Source: Streptomyces sp. WMMC500
Lineage (GTDB): Bacteria; Actinomycetota; Actinomycetes; Streptomycetales; Streptomycetaceae
NCBI RefSeq assembly: GCF_027497195.1
Contig: NZ_CP114905.1
Coordinates: 8,534,001 to 8,598,000, forward strand
Reading direction: 5' to 3'
DNA: 64,000 nucleotides
Shown: positions 30,509-39,368 of the stretch, piece by piece
Numbering within the stretch: the first letter of the stretch is position 1
Layout of the letters: each line of letters starts with the position of its first letter
Made by a program: the position numbers and the translations under genes
Notes under the pieces: model-generated
Told to the model about the DNA's origin: nothing
Databases searched by the model: none
The model's input: only the letters and a program-made list of their open reading frames with translations

Positions 30509-31291
30509 CTACGTCGCGGTCGCGGTCGAGAACGCCCGGACGTCGCGCATGAGGGCGGTGGCGACGGCCCGCTCCGCGCCTTCGAGGTAGAAGTGGCCAC
30601 CGGGGAACCGCTCGATGCGGAAGGCGCCCGAGGTCAGCGGCTCCCAGGCAGACGCCTCGCGCTCGGTCACCCGCGGGTCCGCGGTGCCCGTGAAGACGCT
30701 GACGGGGCAGCGGAGTACGAAGCTCCGGTCGTAGCGGTACGTCTCCACGGCGGTGTAGTCGGCGCGCAGCGCCGGCAGGATCATGGCGCGCATGTCCGGG
30801 TCGGCCAGGATCTGCGGGTCGGTGCCGCTCAGCGTGGTGATCTCCGCGATGAGCCCGTCGTCGTCGCGCTGGTGCACGGTCTCGACGCGCGGCGTCGCCG
30901 GCGAGTGCCGACCGGAGGCGACCAGGCCGATCGGCGGGTTGGCGCCGGTCCGCTCCAGCCGTGCGGCGGTCTCGAAGCCGACGACAGCGCCCATGCTGTG
31001 CCCGAAGAGGACCAGCGGCAGGTCCGTGAGCGGCGCGAGGACGTCGGCCACCCGGTCGGCCAGCGCGTGGACGTCGCGCAGCGGCCGTTCGTGGCGGCGG
31101 TCGTGCCGGCCCGGGTACTGCACGGCCACGAACTCGACCGACGGCGGCAGTTGCCGCTGCAGCGGGAAGAACGTGGTCGCCGCGCCGCCCGCGTGGGGCA
31201 GGCAGACAAGCCGTACGTTCGGCTGCCGGGCCGCGCCGAAGCGGCGCAGCCACGTCTCGTCGAACGGGGTCTGTGCGGTCACCGGGGCCAT
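30509..31291 (-). CDS. Type II thioesterase (alpha/beta hydrolase)
   Basis: An editing thioesterase that removes stalled or wrong acyl groups from PKS carrier proteins. The 260-residue protein has LPHAGG near the N-terminus (oxyanion region), the nucleophile motif FGHSMG at about 93-98, GTADPRV with the catalytic Asp, and GGHFYL with the catalytic His, all typical of the RifR/GrsT family. ATG 31291 lies too close to GGAAGG (1 nt); GTG 31282, 10 nt from the same site, is a good alternative, and a GTG at 31330 would add 13 residues. It is the first gene of the TE-ACP-acyltransferase operon, with a CTTTAG element about 120 nt upstream. Confidence 0.9.
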   Translation of the reverse strand: MAPVTAQTPFDETWLRRFGAARQPNVRLVCLPHAGGAATTFFPLQRQLPPSVEFVAVQYPGRHDRRHERPLRDVHALADRVADVLAPLTDLPLVLFGHSMGAVVGFETAARLERTGANPPIGLVASGRHSPATPRVETVHQRDDDGLIAEITTLSGTDPQILADPDMRAMILPALRADYTAVETYRYDRSFVLRCPVSVFTGTADPRVTEREASAWEPLTSGAFRIERFPGGHFYLEGAERAVATALMRDVRAFSTATAT

Positions 31292-31412
31292 GCCTTCCCG
31301 CGCTCTCCCGGGTGCGAGAGGCCGGCACACGGGGGAAAGCGCACCTTGAGCACTCCGACTCGTTTGTCGCCGCCCACGCTATTGGCGCCGGTTGGAGGCG
31401 GACAAAGAGCCG

Positions 31413-31418
31413 CTAAAG
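31413..31418 (-). promoter_or_regulatory. CTTTAG element upstream of the thioesterase operon
   Basis: CTTTAG on the minus strand, 122 nt before the thioesterase ATG. The left half-site is poorly conserved here, so this is the weakest of the five copies. Confidence 0.35.
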
Positions 31419-31464
31419 GCGTACGGGCACGGAGGTGCACTCCGCGCCCGTACGGTACGTCCTG

Positions 31465-34200
31465 TCAGGCCGGCAGGCTCTTCAGCCGCTTGCCGATGTC
31501 GGCGCGCTGGCCGATGCCCAGCTTCTGGTAGATGCGGGTGAGATGCTGCTCGACCGTGCTCACCGTGATGTGCAGTCTGCCAGCGACCTGACGGTTGGTC
31601 ATCCCCTTCGCCACCAGCGCGGCCACCCGGTGCTCCGCCCGGGTCAGCAGCTTCTGGCCGCCGGCGGCGCCTGCCGGGCCCGCCGCACTCGCCGGGTCGG
31701 GCACGGGCCTGCTCGCCCGCTCCGGGAGCGGCGTACGTGCCATGGCGTGGTCGGGCAGGCAGTTGCGGGCGATGTGCGCCGCCGCGGCCTGCGCCCTGCC
31801 CGCCCAGGACTCGTGGCCGAGTCCCCGCAGCTCCGTGGCGAGTTCGTGCAGCGTCCGCGCCTGGTCCAACCGGTCGCCGGTGGCGAGGAGTTCGTCGACC
31901 GCCCGGAACAGCAGCCCGGGGCGCTTGTGCGGCGGCGCCAACCTGGCCCGTAGCCGCAGCTCCATCGCGTGGGTGCGACCGCCGTGGCACGGGGCGCGCG
32001 CGGTGTGCTCGGCGAGCATGCGCGCGGACATCTCCTCGTCCCCCAGGTGCAGCCACGCCTGGGCGACGTAGAGCCGCCACGGCGCGAGCGTCGGATGGTC
32101 GACGAGGGTGCGCTCCGCGACCTTCCCGATCCGCAAGAAGTCGGCCAGCGCCGAGTGCGGCCTGTTCGTGGCGAGATGGAAGCTGCCGCGGACGCACAGG
32201 TAGCTGAGCCAGTAGACGCTCTTCTCCCACGCCGGGGGAACGGGCTTGGCGAACACCCGCGCCACCTCGTCGTAGCGCCCCATCTCCATGTGCAGCGCGG
32301 CGAGCACAGCCTCCGCCGCGCACGCGTACCCCGTGCTGCGCTCGGTGATGACGCTCTCCACCAGCCTGATGCACTCAAGGCTCGCCGCCAGTTTGCCCTG
32401 CCGCAGGGCGATCATCGCCTGCTGCAGCGAGAAGATGGCCTGCCAGCCCGGTGCGTCCCGGCTCGCCGACTCCTTGATCAGCCACTCGCACCATTGCCAG
32501 GCGGATTCGAGCCGGTCGGCGATGACCAGGGCCTTGATCGCGCAGGACAGCGACCAGACCGTGGAGTCGGAGAGGGTCGAGACCTCCAGCAGGTTCTCGG
32601 CCGCGGCGGCCCAGTCCCCGCGCTCGCCGTGCAGGAACGACCCCTCGAAGCTCTGGAACAGGGAGGATGCCGACGCGTACGGGCTGCGGGCGCCGTCGTC
32701 GGGCGGCGGGAGACGCGGAGCCTGCCCTTCGCCCTCGTGCCGGGCGGACTGGTGGCTGTACCAGGCCCACAGCCAGCCGATGCTGGGGTGGTCCCCGGCG
32801 CGGACGTCGGCGGCGCTCGACTCGGCGCCCTGCCGCTGGAGAACCTCGAACGCCTCCTGGATTTTGCCGTACCTGAAGAGCAGATCCGCGAGTCCGTCGT
32901 AGGCCGTGCTGGGCATTTTGTCCGCATGGAAGGCACTGAGGAGTGCCGTCAGGTGCCGGACTTCGGTGGCCGCCGGGCTGATGCGCTGGGTGATGAGCGC
33001 CAGGCGCAGGTATATCTCGATACGATCCGGGCTGTTCGGGCTGTTTTCCAGCGCGAGTTCGAGATACCTGACGGCCAGCCGGATGTTTTCCTGGCCGATG
33101 GCCGTCTCCGCGGCGTCGCGCAGTGCGGACCGCTGCCACGCCTCCGGCGCGTGCCGGGCGGCGAGGAGATGGCGGGCCACTTCTGTGGTGGGACTGCCCG
33201 CACTGTTCTGGACCATTGCGGCGCGCCGGTGCAGTTCGTTTCGCTGGAGCGTGCCCAGGTCCGCAAGTATTTCCCGGGGAGCGCTCCCGTGCCGGAAATT
33301 CGTGCCGTCCAGGATCCCGGAGTTACGCAGCGCCTCCAACTGCTGGTCCACGACCGCGGGTGAAACACGGGTCATGCCCGACAGCAGCTCCGGTGCCGCG
33401 GAATCCCCGAGTACGGAGACCAGCCGCCCCAGTTCCACCGCGGTGGCGCCGCTGCGGTAAAGGCAGGACACGACCGCGCGGCCGTACATGCCCAGCTCCG
33501 CGGAGGTCTCCGCGCCGGTCGGCCGCGCCTCCATGTCCTCGTCCCGGAGGTCCTCCAGCAGCGCGCGCAGCAGCAGCGGGCTGCCGCCGCTGAGGTGGTG
33601 CAGCAGCTCGATCCACTGCTCGTGCGGCCGGTTGACGCGCGTGGTGACCGCCGCCCGTACCCCCCGCTCGTCCAGCGGACCCAGGTGGATGCGCTGGGCG
33701 TTCGGCCGCCGCAGCAGCTCCGTCTTGACCGGCTGGTCGCGATGGCGCAGGTGCGGACAGTGGGAGAGGAGGATGAGGGTGCGCCGGCTGCGGTGCCAAC
33801 TCACCGTCTGGAGCAGGAAGTCGAGTTCGGACCAGGGGATGTCCTGGACGTCGTCGACACTGATCACCACCGCACCGTTCTCCGCGACGTGCGGCAGCGC
33901 GGCGCTGAACTGCAGTGCGGGCGTGGCCCCCGTGGGGACCTCGCCCGGTGCGGGGGCCGGCACCTGCGCGACGAGCTGCTGGAACAGGGAGATCGGCGGG
34001 TGCGCCGCGGTGCTTCTGCCCTGCACGCTGAGGATGGTCGCGCCCATGTCGGCCGCGTGTTCTGTGATGGCGTGTAACAGCGCGCTCTTGCCGCAGCCCA
34101 CGCCGCCTTCGATGAGAATTGTGCGCGACATTCCGTGGAGACAGCGAGAGAAAGCAGACCGCAGCGCCTCGAATTCGGCCGCACGGATGACGAAAGCCAT
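31465..34200 (-). CDS. LAL-type (large ATP-binding LuxR) transcriptional regulator
   Basis: A 911-residue pathway activator candidate. The N-terminal AAA-type ATPase has Walker A GGVGCGKS at 32-39 and a Walker B-like stretch VISVDDV near 114-120. A long helical, TPR-like middle follows. The LuxR helix-turn-helix is at about 845-905 (LLTRAEHRVAALVAKGMTNRQVAGRLHI-type signature followed by STVEQHLTRIYQKLGI). Leu42, three residues after the Walker A serine-alanine, is encoded by TTA (34075-34077 on the plus strand), so translation should depend on the bldA tRNA. ATG 34200 has GGGAGG 12 nt upstream. Its position at the edge of the PKS block makes it the likely regulator that reads the CTTTAG elements, which is inference. 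Confidence 0.9.
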   Translation of the reverse strand: MAFVIRAAEFEALRSAFSRCLHGMSRTILIEGGVGCGKSALLHAITEHAADMGATILSVQGRSTAAHPPISLFQQLVAQVPAPAPGEVPTGATPALQFSAALPHVAENGAVVISVDDVQDIPWSELDFLLQTVSWHRSRRTLILLSHCPHLRHRDQPVKTELLRRPNAQRIHLGPLDERGVRAAVTTRVNRPHEQWIELLHHLSGGSPLLLRALLEDLRDEDMEARPTGAETSAELGMYGRAVVSCLYRSGATAVELGRLVSVLGDSAAPELLSGMTRVSPAVVDQQLEALRNSGILDGTNFRHGSAPREILADLGTLQRNELHRRAAMVQNSAGSPTTEVARHLLAARHAPEAWQRSALRDAAETAIGQENIRLAVRYLELALENSPNSPDRIEIYLRLALITQRISPAATEVRHLTALLSAFHADKMPSTAYDGLADLLFRYGKIQEAFEVLQRQGAESSAADVRAGDHPSIGWLWAWYSHQSARHEGEGQAPRLPPPDDGARSPYASASSLFQSFEGSFLHGERGDWAAAAENLLEVSTLSDSTVWSLSCAIKALVIADRLESAWQWCEWLIKESASRDAPGWQAIFSLQQAMIALRQGKLAASLECIRLVESVITERSTGYACAAEAVLAALHMEMGRYDEVARVFAKPVPPAWEKSVYWLSYLCVRGSFHLATNRPHSALADFLRIGKVAERTLVDHPTLAPWRLYVAQAWLHLGDEEMSARMLAEHTARAPCHGGRTHAMELRLRARLAPPHKRPGLLFRAVDELLATGDRLDQARTLHELATELRGLGHESWAGRAQAAAAHIARNCLPDHAMARTPLPERASRPVPDPASAAGPAGAAGGQKLLTRAEHRVAALVAKGMTNRQVAGRLHITVSTVEQHLTRIYQKLGIGQRADIGKRLKSLPA

Positions 34201-34622
34201 ACCGGATTACTCACCTCCCGTTGGCGCAGTGGATTCGTCGTGTGAATCCATGCACCTGAGCAAGTCCAGGTCATACGGCACTCAGGGGAAGCGCCGTACC
34301 GCGTATTCGGTTAGTTTTACAGGTTGGTTTTGGCTGTGCAAGGCCGGATTATCTCAGGTGGACGGGTAATGCGTAGGTCCGTTTTGTATCGTTCATCCTG
34401 ACCTTGTCGTGGTGCTGCGGAGTATACATCCCCTGGGACAATCGCATCGGCCCGCGAGGACCGCCCCGTCCGGCATGCAGGAGTGAACGCGGGCGTTCCG
34501 TACGGCGCTTGAGCCTTCGAGGTGCGTCTCCGGCTACCCGATGGTGGCGCGCGGACGGTTCGCGGGGGAGTGGGGCAGCCGGATTTTGGCGGGACTTTGG
34601 CGCCGCGCAACAGTCTGCCCGG
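34201..34622. other. Intergenic region upstream of the LAL regulator
   Basis: About 420 nt without a supported gene between divergent LAL and DUF6059 genes. It is clearly poorer in GC than its surroundings around 34300-34420 and probably holds both promoters. No CTTTAG element was seen here. Confidence 0.5.
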
Positions 34623-34877
34623 ATGGTTGCTGCCCTCGTCAGGCTGCGGCGTCTGCTGCAGGAAGCCCTGACCGCCCTCGGCCGCGTGTGGTTCTTCATC
34701 CCGCCACCACCCCCTGTCCTGCCCGAGCCCGCGGTCCCGCCGGGTCCCGTCCCCGGCCACCCCGAACGCCTGCGCCCCGACCTGCCGCTGACGGAAGAGG
34801 AGGAGGCGCTGCGCCGGCAGTTGGACGACATCGCCCTGCCCGACGCCCTCGGCGAGGAGAGGCACCCGGGCGCGTAG
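34623..34877 (+). CDS. Small DUF6059-like protein
   Basis: An 84-residue protein with a short basic amphipathic N-terminus (VRLRRLLQEALTALG), a proline-rich turn IPPPPPVLPEP, then GHPERLRPDLPLTEEEEALRRQL. This layout is typical of small streptomycete proteins annotated DUF6059, function unknown, often near specialised-metabolite genes. No clear ribosome site precedes ATG 34623; the frame is open upstream, so the start is uncertain. Two hairpins follow the stop. Confidence 0.65.
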   Translation: MVAALVRLRRLLQEALTALGRVWFFIPPPPPVLPEPAVPPGPVPGHPERLRPDLPLTEEEEALRRQLDDIALPDALGEERHPGA

Positions 34878-34895
34878 CCGTGCGCGCGGCTACGC
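34872..34895 (+). terminator. Hairpin at the end of the DUF6059-like gene
   Basis: GCGTAGCCG (34872-34880) pairs with CGGCTACGC (34887-34895), overlapping the stop codon, with a 6-nt loop. Confidence 0.45.
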
Positions 34896-34918
34896 AGCCG
34901 GGGGCCGGGAAAGGGGAA

Positions 34919-34949
34919 GCCCCGGTCGGAGGGGGGATCCGACCGGGGC
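34919..34949. terminator. Strong hairpin downstream of the DUF6059-like gene
   Basis: GCCCCGGTCGGA (34919-34930) pairs perfectly with TCCGACCGGGGC (34938-34949), 12 bp with a 7-nt loop. Placed between convergent genes. Confidence 0.6.
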
Positions 34950-35153
34950 GGTCCGGGGTGGATACGGAGGGCGGTCGCCTCGCGGCGAAAGGCTCCGTGG
35001 GGCTTCAGCCGAACGATCTTCCCCACGGGCGAGAGGTGAGGCCCGGGGACACTGTTCCCTCCATACCCACGCTCTGTTCAACGGGAGGGGACCTCCGCTT
35101 GTTCCGTGCCCCCGCGCCGGAGCATGTGAACCGCGACACAGCCCGCCGCGGGG

Positions 35154-35621
35154 TCAGTCCAGCCAGCGGCCGTCGCGCATCAGCTCGCGTCCGCGCAGCT
35201 CGTTCACCTCGCGCCAGGCCTGGATCCGCCGCGGGGTGATCCGGAACCAGCGGTACGGGGCGGCGAGGCCGCGCGGGTCGAAGCCCGTACGCGCCGCGAA
35301 GCGGTCGCCGTGCTCCCGCGGCAACGCGTCCAGCTCGAAGACCTCGACCTCGCCGTCGATCAGCGTGACGTCCCGGGTAGGGCCCAGCGCCAGCCGCGCC
35401 ACCCCGGTGGCGGCCATGTTCCTGCCGGTCGGGCTCGCCGCCGGCGTCGCCACCCACAGCGCCTCACCGTCCCAGGAGAACGACAGCGGCACGAGGTGGG
35501 GCGTGCCGTCCGGCGCCGCGCTGGCCACCCAGACGTCGACGTCGTGGGCGAGCCGGTGCTCGGTGTCCCGGCGGCGGCGGTCGGTGGTCCGGGGCGCGGC
35601 GGGGTGCGTGGGTGCGGTCAT
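35154..35621 (-). CDS. Pyridoxamine 5'-phosphate oxidase-family flavin/F420-binding protein
   Basis: A 155-residue split-barrel protein of the PPOX-like family, which bind FMN or F420 and reduce small substrates. Visible features are the early VDVWVASAAPDGTPHLVPL strand pair (about 28-46), the central ATGVARLALG segment and a C-terminal WREVNELRGRELM. ATG 35621 follows AGGAG by 6 nt. Its upstream region shares a 49-nt layout with the gene at 39091 (a common 14-mer and an inverted repeat at the same spacing), so the two are probably co-regulated. Substrate unknown. Confidence 0.8.
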   Translation of the reverse strand: MTAPTHPAAPRTTDRRRRDTEHRLAHDVDVWVASAAPDGTPHLVPLSFSWDGEALWVATPAASPTGRNMAATGVARLALGPTRDVTLIDGEVEVFELDALPREHGDRFAARTGFDPRGLAAPYRWFRITPRRIQAWREVNELRGRELMRDGRWLD

Positions 35622-35696
35622 CTCTCGCTCCTGGTCGTCGTGAGGCTCGTACGCGATCCGCCCGGTGCGCCGCACCCGGCCCGATCGCCGTGACAC

Positions 35697-35745
35697 CACA
35701 GCCTCGCCCCGCCCGTCCCCGTACCGCCTCCGTGCCGACCACGGA
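35697..35745 (-). promoter_or_regulatory. Shared upstream element, copy 1
   Basis: The 14-mer CACAGCCTCGCCCC (35697-35710) and the inverted repeat TCCGTG-CCGAC-CACGGA (35729-35745) begin 32 nt apart. Exactly the same two blocks with the same 32-nt offset occur at 39151-39199. Both lie about 100 nt upstream of a minus-strand gene. They could be a promoter for one sigma factor or a repressor site. Confidence 0.6.
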
Positions 35746-35767
35746 GAGCACCGCGGATAATGAGGTG

Positions 35768-38629
35768 GTGTCCGCCCCGCCGATCTCCGCCCGCGAAGCC
35801 GAAGTGCTCGCGCTCCTCGGCGAGCACCTGAGCAACGCCGAGATCGCCGGGCGCCTCTTCATCTCCGTACGCACCGTCGAATCGCACGTCTCCTCGTTGC
35901 TGCGCAAGCTGCACCTGCCCGACCGGCGTGCCCTCGCCCGGCACGCCGCCGCCACCGCCCGCGCCGGCCACGCCGGACCCGCGCCCGCGCTGCCCGCGCC
36001 GCTGACGGCGTTCGTCGGCCGCGCGCGCGAGCGCGCCGAACTCGCCGCGGCGGTACGGGCCCACCGGCAGGTCACCGCCGTCGGCCCAGGCGGCGTGGGC
36101 AAGACGCGGCTCGCGCTCGCGGTGGCCGGCGACCTGGCCGCCGAGTTCCCCGACGGCGTGTGGTTCGCCGACCTGGTCCCGGTCACCGACCCGGCGCGGG
36201 TGGGTGCCGCGGTCGCCGCCGCCGTGGGCGCGGGCGAACAGCCGGGACGCGACGTGGACGACGCCGCGCTGGGCGCGCTCGCGGACCACGACGCGCTGCT
36301 CGTGCTGGACAACTGCGAGCACGTGCGCGACGGAGTCGCACCGTTCCTGGAGCGTCTCCTCGCCGCCTGCCCCCGGCTGCGGGTGCTCACCACCAGCCGG
36401 GCCCGCCTCCTGGTGCCCTTCGAGCGCGCCTTCCCGGTGCCCCCGCTGTCCCGCGCCGGCGGCGACGACTCCGACGCCGTGGCCCTGTTCATGGACCGCG
36501 CGGCGGCGGTCGGCCCGCTGCCCGGACCGGGCGCGGCCGAAGGCGTCGTGGCCGTCTGCGAACGGCTCGACGGTATGGCCCTGGCCATCGAGCTGGCCGC
36601 CGCCCGCTGGGCGACGCTCGGGCTCGACGGCCTGGCCGCCGGCCTCGGCGATCAGCTCCGGATCCTCAGCGGCGGCGCCCGCGCCGACGACCGCCACCGC
36701 TCGGTGCGTGCCGTGCTCGACTGGAGCCACGACCTGCTGCAGCCACAGGACCGGGCGCTGCTGCGCCGGATCTCGGTGTTCGTCGCCCCGTTCACGGCCG
36801 CTGCGGCGGCCGAGGTCGCCGGGCCCGGACCCGAGGACGTCTCCGCCGTCGCCGACGGCCTCGGCCGGCTCGCCGAGCAGAGCCTCCTCGGTGTCACCCC
36901 GTCCGCGACCGGCACCCGCTACCAGGCGCTGGAGACCATCCGGCAGTACGGCGCGGAACGGCTCGCCGCCGCCGGCGAGCAGACCGCCGTACGCGCCCGC
37001 CACCTCGGCTGGTGCACGACCGCCGCCACCGCGCTGGCCGGTGCCGGCGGCCCGGACTGGCGCGCCCGGTTCGACGACCTCGCCGAGGACGTGCGGGGCG
37101 CGCTCGCCTGGGCCGCCGCCCAGCCGGAGCGGCGCGCGGACGCCCACGGGCTCGCCCTCTCGCTGGCCGGGCTGGCGTTCACCCGCAACCTGCTCGGCGA
37201 GGCGCAGCAGCGGTACGAGCAGGCCGCCGCGCTCGCCGACGACGCGGGCGCCGCCGTCGCGCTGCGGCACGCCGCCGCGGTCGCCGGCTGCCGGCGGCTC
37301 GGCGACGACGTGTACCGCCTGCACCGCGCCGCCGCCGGGGCCGCGGAGCGCGCCGGCGACCGCGCGGGCGCGGGCCGCGACCTCGCCGAGGCCGCCACCG
37401 CCGCGTACCGCTTCTCGACCTCCTTCACCCGGCTCCCCGCCGTCGCCGAGGTCACCGCCCTGCTCGCCCGCGCCCGCGACCTGGCCGGCGACGACCCCCG
37501 CGCCGGCGCCGCCGTCGCGCTGGCCGAGGCGGCGGTGGTCACCGACGCGTACGGCGCCGTGCAGGGGGGCGCGGACAACGCCGTGGACGAGACGATCGCG
37601 CGCGTCGAACGGGCCGTCGAGCTGGCCCGCCGCGCGGCCGACCCGGTAGCGGAGTCCGCCGCGCTCGACGCGCTGTCCGGCGCCCTGAGCTGGGCCGGCG
37701 ACGCCTTCGCCACCGCCGCCGCCACCCGCCGCAGGACCGAGGCACTGGCGGACCTGCCGCCCACCCCCGCCGCCGTCCACGAGCGGACGGACGCCCTCGC
37801 CATGGCCGCGGGAACCGCGGTCGGCGCCGGCGAGCTTGACCGCGCCCGCCGCCGGGGGAGGGAACTCGCCGAGCACCCGCTGCTCGCCGAGGCCGGCCAC
37901 CACGCCACCTCCTGGCTGCTCGTCGCCGACGCCTTCGCCGGCCACGCCGACGAAGCCCTCGCCCACGCCGTACGGTTCCGCGACTCCTTCGAGCACAGCG
38001 GCGGGCACCGGTCGCTCTCCCTCGCCGCCGGGGCCGCGTCGGTGGCCATGATCCACGGGCTGCGCGGCGACGACGACTCCCGCGCGGCCTGGCTCTCCCT
38101 CGCCACCCGCGCCGACACCACGCCCGAGCACCGGCACGGCTACGGCGCGGTCTTCGACGCCACCGTCCTGCTTCACCGCGGCGAGGCCGGCGCCGCGCTG
38201 GAGCGGGTCGCGCCCGAACCCGACGAGGTGTGGAAGTGGGTGTGCTGGGTCTGGCTGCACTGGTACGTCGCGCTGCGCGCGGAGGCGGCGGTACTCGCCG
38301 GCCACCCGGACGCCCGCGCGCGGATCGCCGCGGCCCGCGCCGTCGTCGCCGGGAACCCGGTCGCGGCCGTCCAGGTGGACCGCGCGGAGGCGCTGCTCGA
38401 CGGCGACCTTGCGCGGCTGCCGGCGCTCGCGGCGGCGTTCGCCGCGGCGGGGAGCCCGTACCAGGCGGCGCGCACGCTGCTGCTCGCGGGCGGCGAACAC
38501 ACCGCCGCGGGCGAGGCGGCGCTCGCGGGCCTCGGCCTCGTACCGAAGGACCGGCTGCCGCAGGAACTTCCCCCACGGGACCCGCCTCGGAACCCGCCGC
38601 CGAAGGCCGCCGGACGACCGCGGGCGTAG
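35768..38629 (+). CDS. LuxR-type regulator with NB-ARC-like ATPase and TPR region
   Basis: A 953-residue regulator with its helix-turn-helix at the N-terminus (about 3-60: ISAREAEVLALLGEHLSNAEIAG, then VRTVESHVSSLLRKLHL), reversed compared with the LAL protein at 31465. An STAND/NB-ARC ATPase follows, with Walker A GPGGVGKTR at about 102-110 and Walker B LLVLDNCEHV near 178-187, then a long Ala-rich helical region likely to be TPR repeats. The start is uncertain: adjacent GTG codons at 35765 and 35768 lack a good ribosome site, and GTG 35732 falls inside the inverted repeat. It converges with the DUF1801 gene, 9 nt apart. Target genes unknown; the neighbouring PPOX-like gene is a candidate. 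Confidence 0.85.
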   Translation: MSAPPISAREAEVLALLGEHLSNAEIAGRLFISVRTVESHVSSLLRKLHLPDRRALARHAAATARAGHAGPAPALPAPLTAFVGRARERAELAAAVRAHRQVTAVGPGGVGKTRLALAVAGDLAAEFPDGVWFADLVPVTDPARVGAAVAAAVGAGEQPGRDVDDAALGALADHDALLVLDNCEHVRDGVAPFLERLLAACPRLRVLTTSRARLLVPFERAFPVPPLSRAGGDDSDAVALFMDRAAAVGPLPGPGAAEGVVAVCERLDGMALAIELAAARWATLGLDGLAAGLGDQLRILSGGARADDRHRSVRAVLDWSHDLLQPQDRALLRRISVFVAPFTAAAAAEVAGPGPEDVSAVADGLGRLAEQSLLGVTPSATGTRYQALETIRQYGAERLAAAGEQTAVRARHLGWCTTAATALAGAGGPDWRARFDDLAEDVRGALAWAAAQPERRADAHGLALSLAGLAFTRNLLGEAQQRYEQAAALADDAGAAVALRHAAAVAGCRRLGDDVYRLHRAAAGAAERAGDRAGAGRDLAEAATAAYRFSTSFTRLPAVAEVTALLARARDLAGDDPRAGAAVALAEAAVVTDAYGAVQGGADNAVDETIARVERAVELARRAADPVAESAALDALSGALSWAGDAFATAAATRRRTEALADLPPTPAAVHERTDALAMAAGTAVGAGELDRARRRGRELAEHPLLAEAGHHATSWLLVADAFAGHADEALAHAVRFRDSFEHSGGHRSLSLAAGAASVAMIHGLRGDDDSRAAWLSLATRADTTPEHRHGYGAVFDATVLLHRGEAGAALERVAPEPDEVWKWVCWVWLHWYVALRAEAAVLAGHPDARARIAAARAVVAGNPVAAVQVDRAEALLDGDLARLPALAAAFAAAGSPYQAARTLLLAGGEHTAAGEAALAGLGLVPKDRLPQELPPRDPPRNPPPKAAGRPRA

Positions 38630-38638
38630 CCCCGCCGG

Positions 38639-39091
38639 TTAGCTGACGGCCTGCTTCACCAGCGCCGCGATCCGCGCCTCCACCTCGTCCGTCACCTCGG
38701 TCAGCGCGAAGCCCGCGGCCCACATCGTGCCCTCGTCGAGGTTCGCCAGATCGCTGAACCCGAGGGTCGCGTAGCGCGTGTTGAACTTCCCGGCGCTCTG
38801 GAAGAAGCAGACGACCTTGCCGTCCCGTGCGTACGCGGGCATGCCGTACCAGGTCTTCGGCGCCAGCTCCGGCGCCGTGGCCGTGACGACCGCGTGGACG
38901 CGCTCCGCCATCGCCCGGTCCGCGTCCCCCATCTCCGCGATCTTCGCGAGCACGTCCCGGACCGCCTCCGCCGCCTTGTCCGCCCGCGACCCGCGGCGCG
39001 CCGCCTTCTTCTGCTCCCGGGCGTGCTCCTTCATCGCGGCCCGCTCCTCGGCCGAGAACCCCTCGTATCCGCCCGCCTCGCTCGTTCCCAT
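38639..39091 (-). CDS. DUF1801/YdhG-like protein
   Basis: A 150-residue protein. The N-terminal third is highly charged ([20 protein letters not shown]). The rest is a DUF1801 domain with [27 protein letters not shown] and [13 protein letters not shown], the usual family landmarks. Function is unknown in the family, which often sits near stress sigma factors. ATG 39091 follows AGGAG by 5 nt. Its upstream region contains the second copy of the element found ahead of the PPOX-like gene at 35621. Confidence 0.8.
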   Translation of the reverse strand: MGTSEAGGYEGFSAEERAAMKEHAREQKKAARRGSRADKAAEAVRDVLAKIAEMGDADRAMAERVHAVVTATAPELAPKTWYGMPAYARDGKVVCFFQSAGKFNTRYATLGFSDLANLDEGTMWAAGFALTEVTDEVEARIAALVKQAVS

Positions 39092-39150
39092 GATCACTCC
39101 TGTTCCGGAATCCGCACCGCCCGGTCCTTCGCCGGGCCGGTCACGGTGCG

Positions 39151-39199
39151 CACAGCCTCGCCCCGAGGAGCCACGGAGCGCCTCCGTGCCGACCACGGA
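39151..39199 (-). promoter_or_regulatory. Shared upstream element, copy 2
   Basis: Same 14-mer (39151-39164) and inverted repeat TCCGTG-CCGAC-CACGGA (39183-39199) as at 35697-35745, same orientation and offset. It lies 60-110 nt upstream of the DUF1801 gene. Confidence 0.6.
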
Positions 39200-39368
39200 A
39201 TCCGCCACGGACGCACGCAGCCGCGGCCCGCGGCCGAGACCGGATTGGGCTGGACGGGGGGCAGTTGGGTGTGTCTGACCGTAATAGGGCGGTGCCGCCA
39301 CCGGCTTCTCCTACGGTTCTCACGTTCCTCCCCGCTCTGGTGCTCAGCACCGCGAAAGGAGATCCCCG

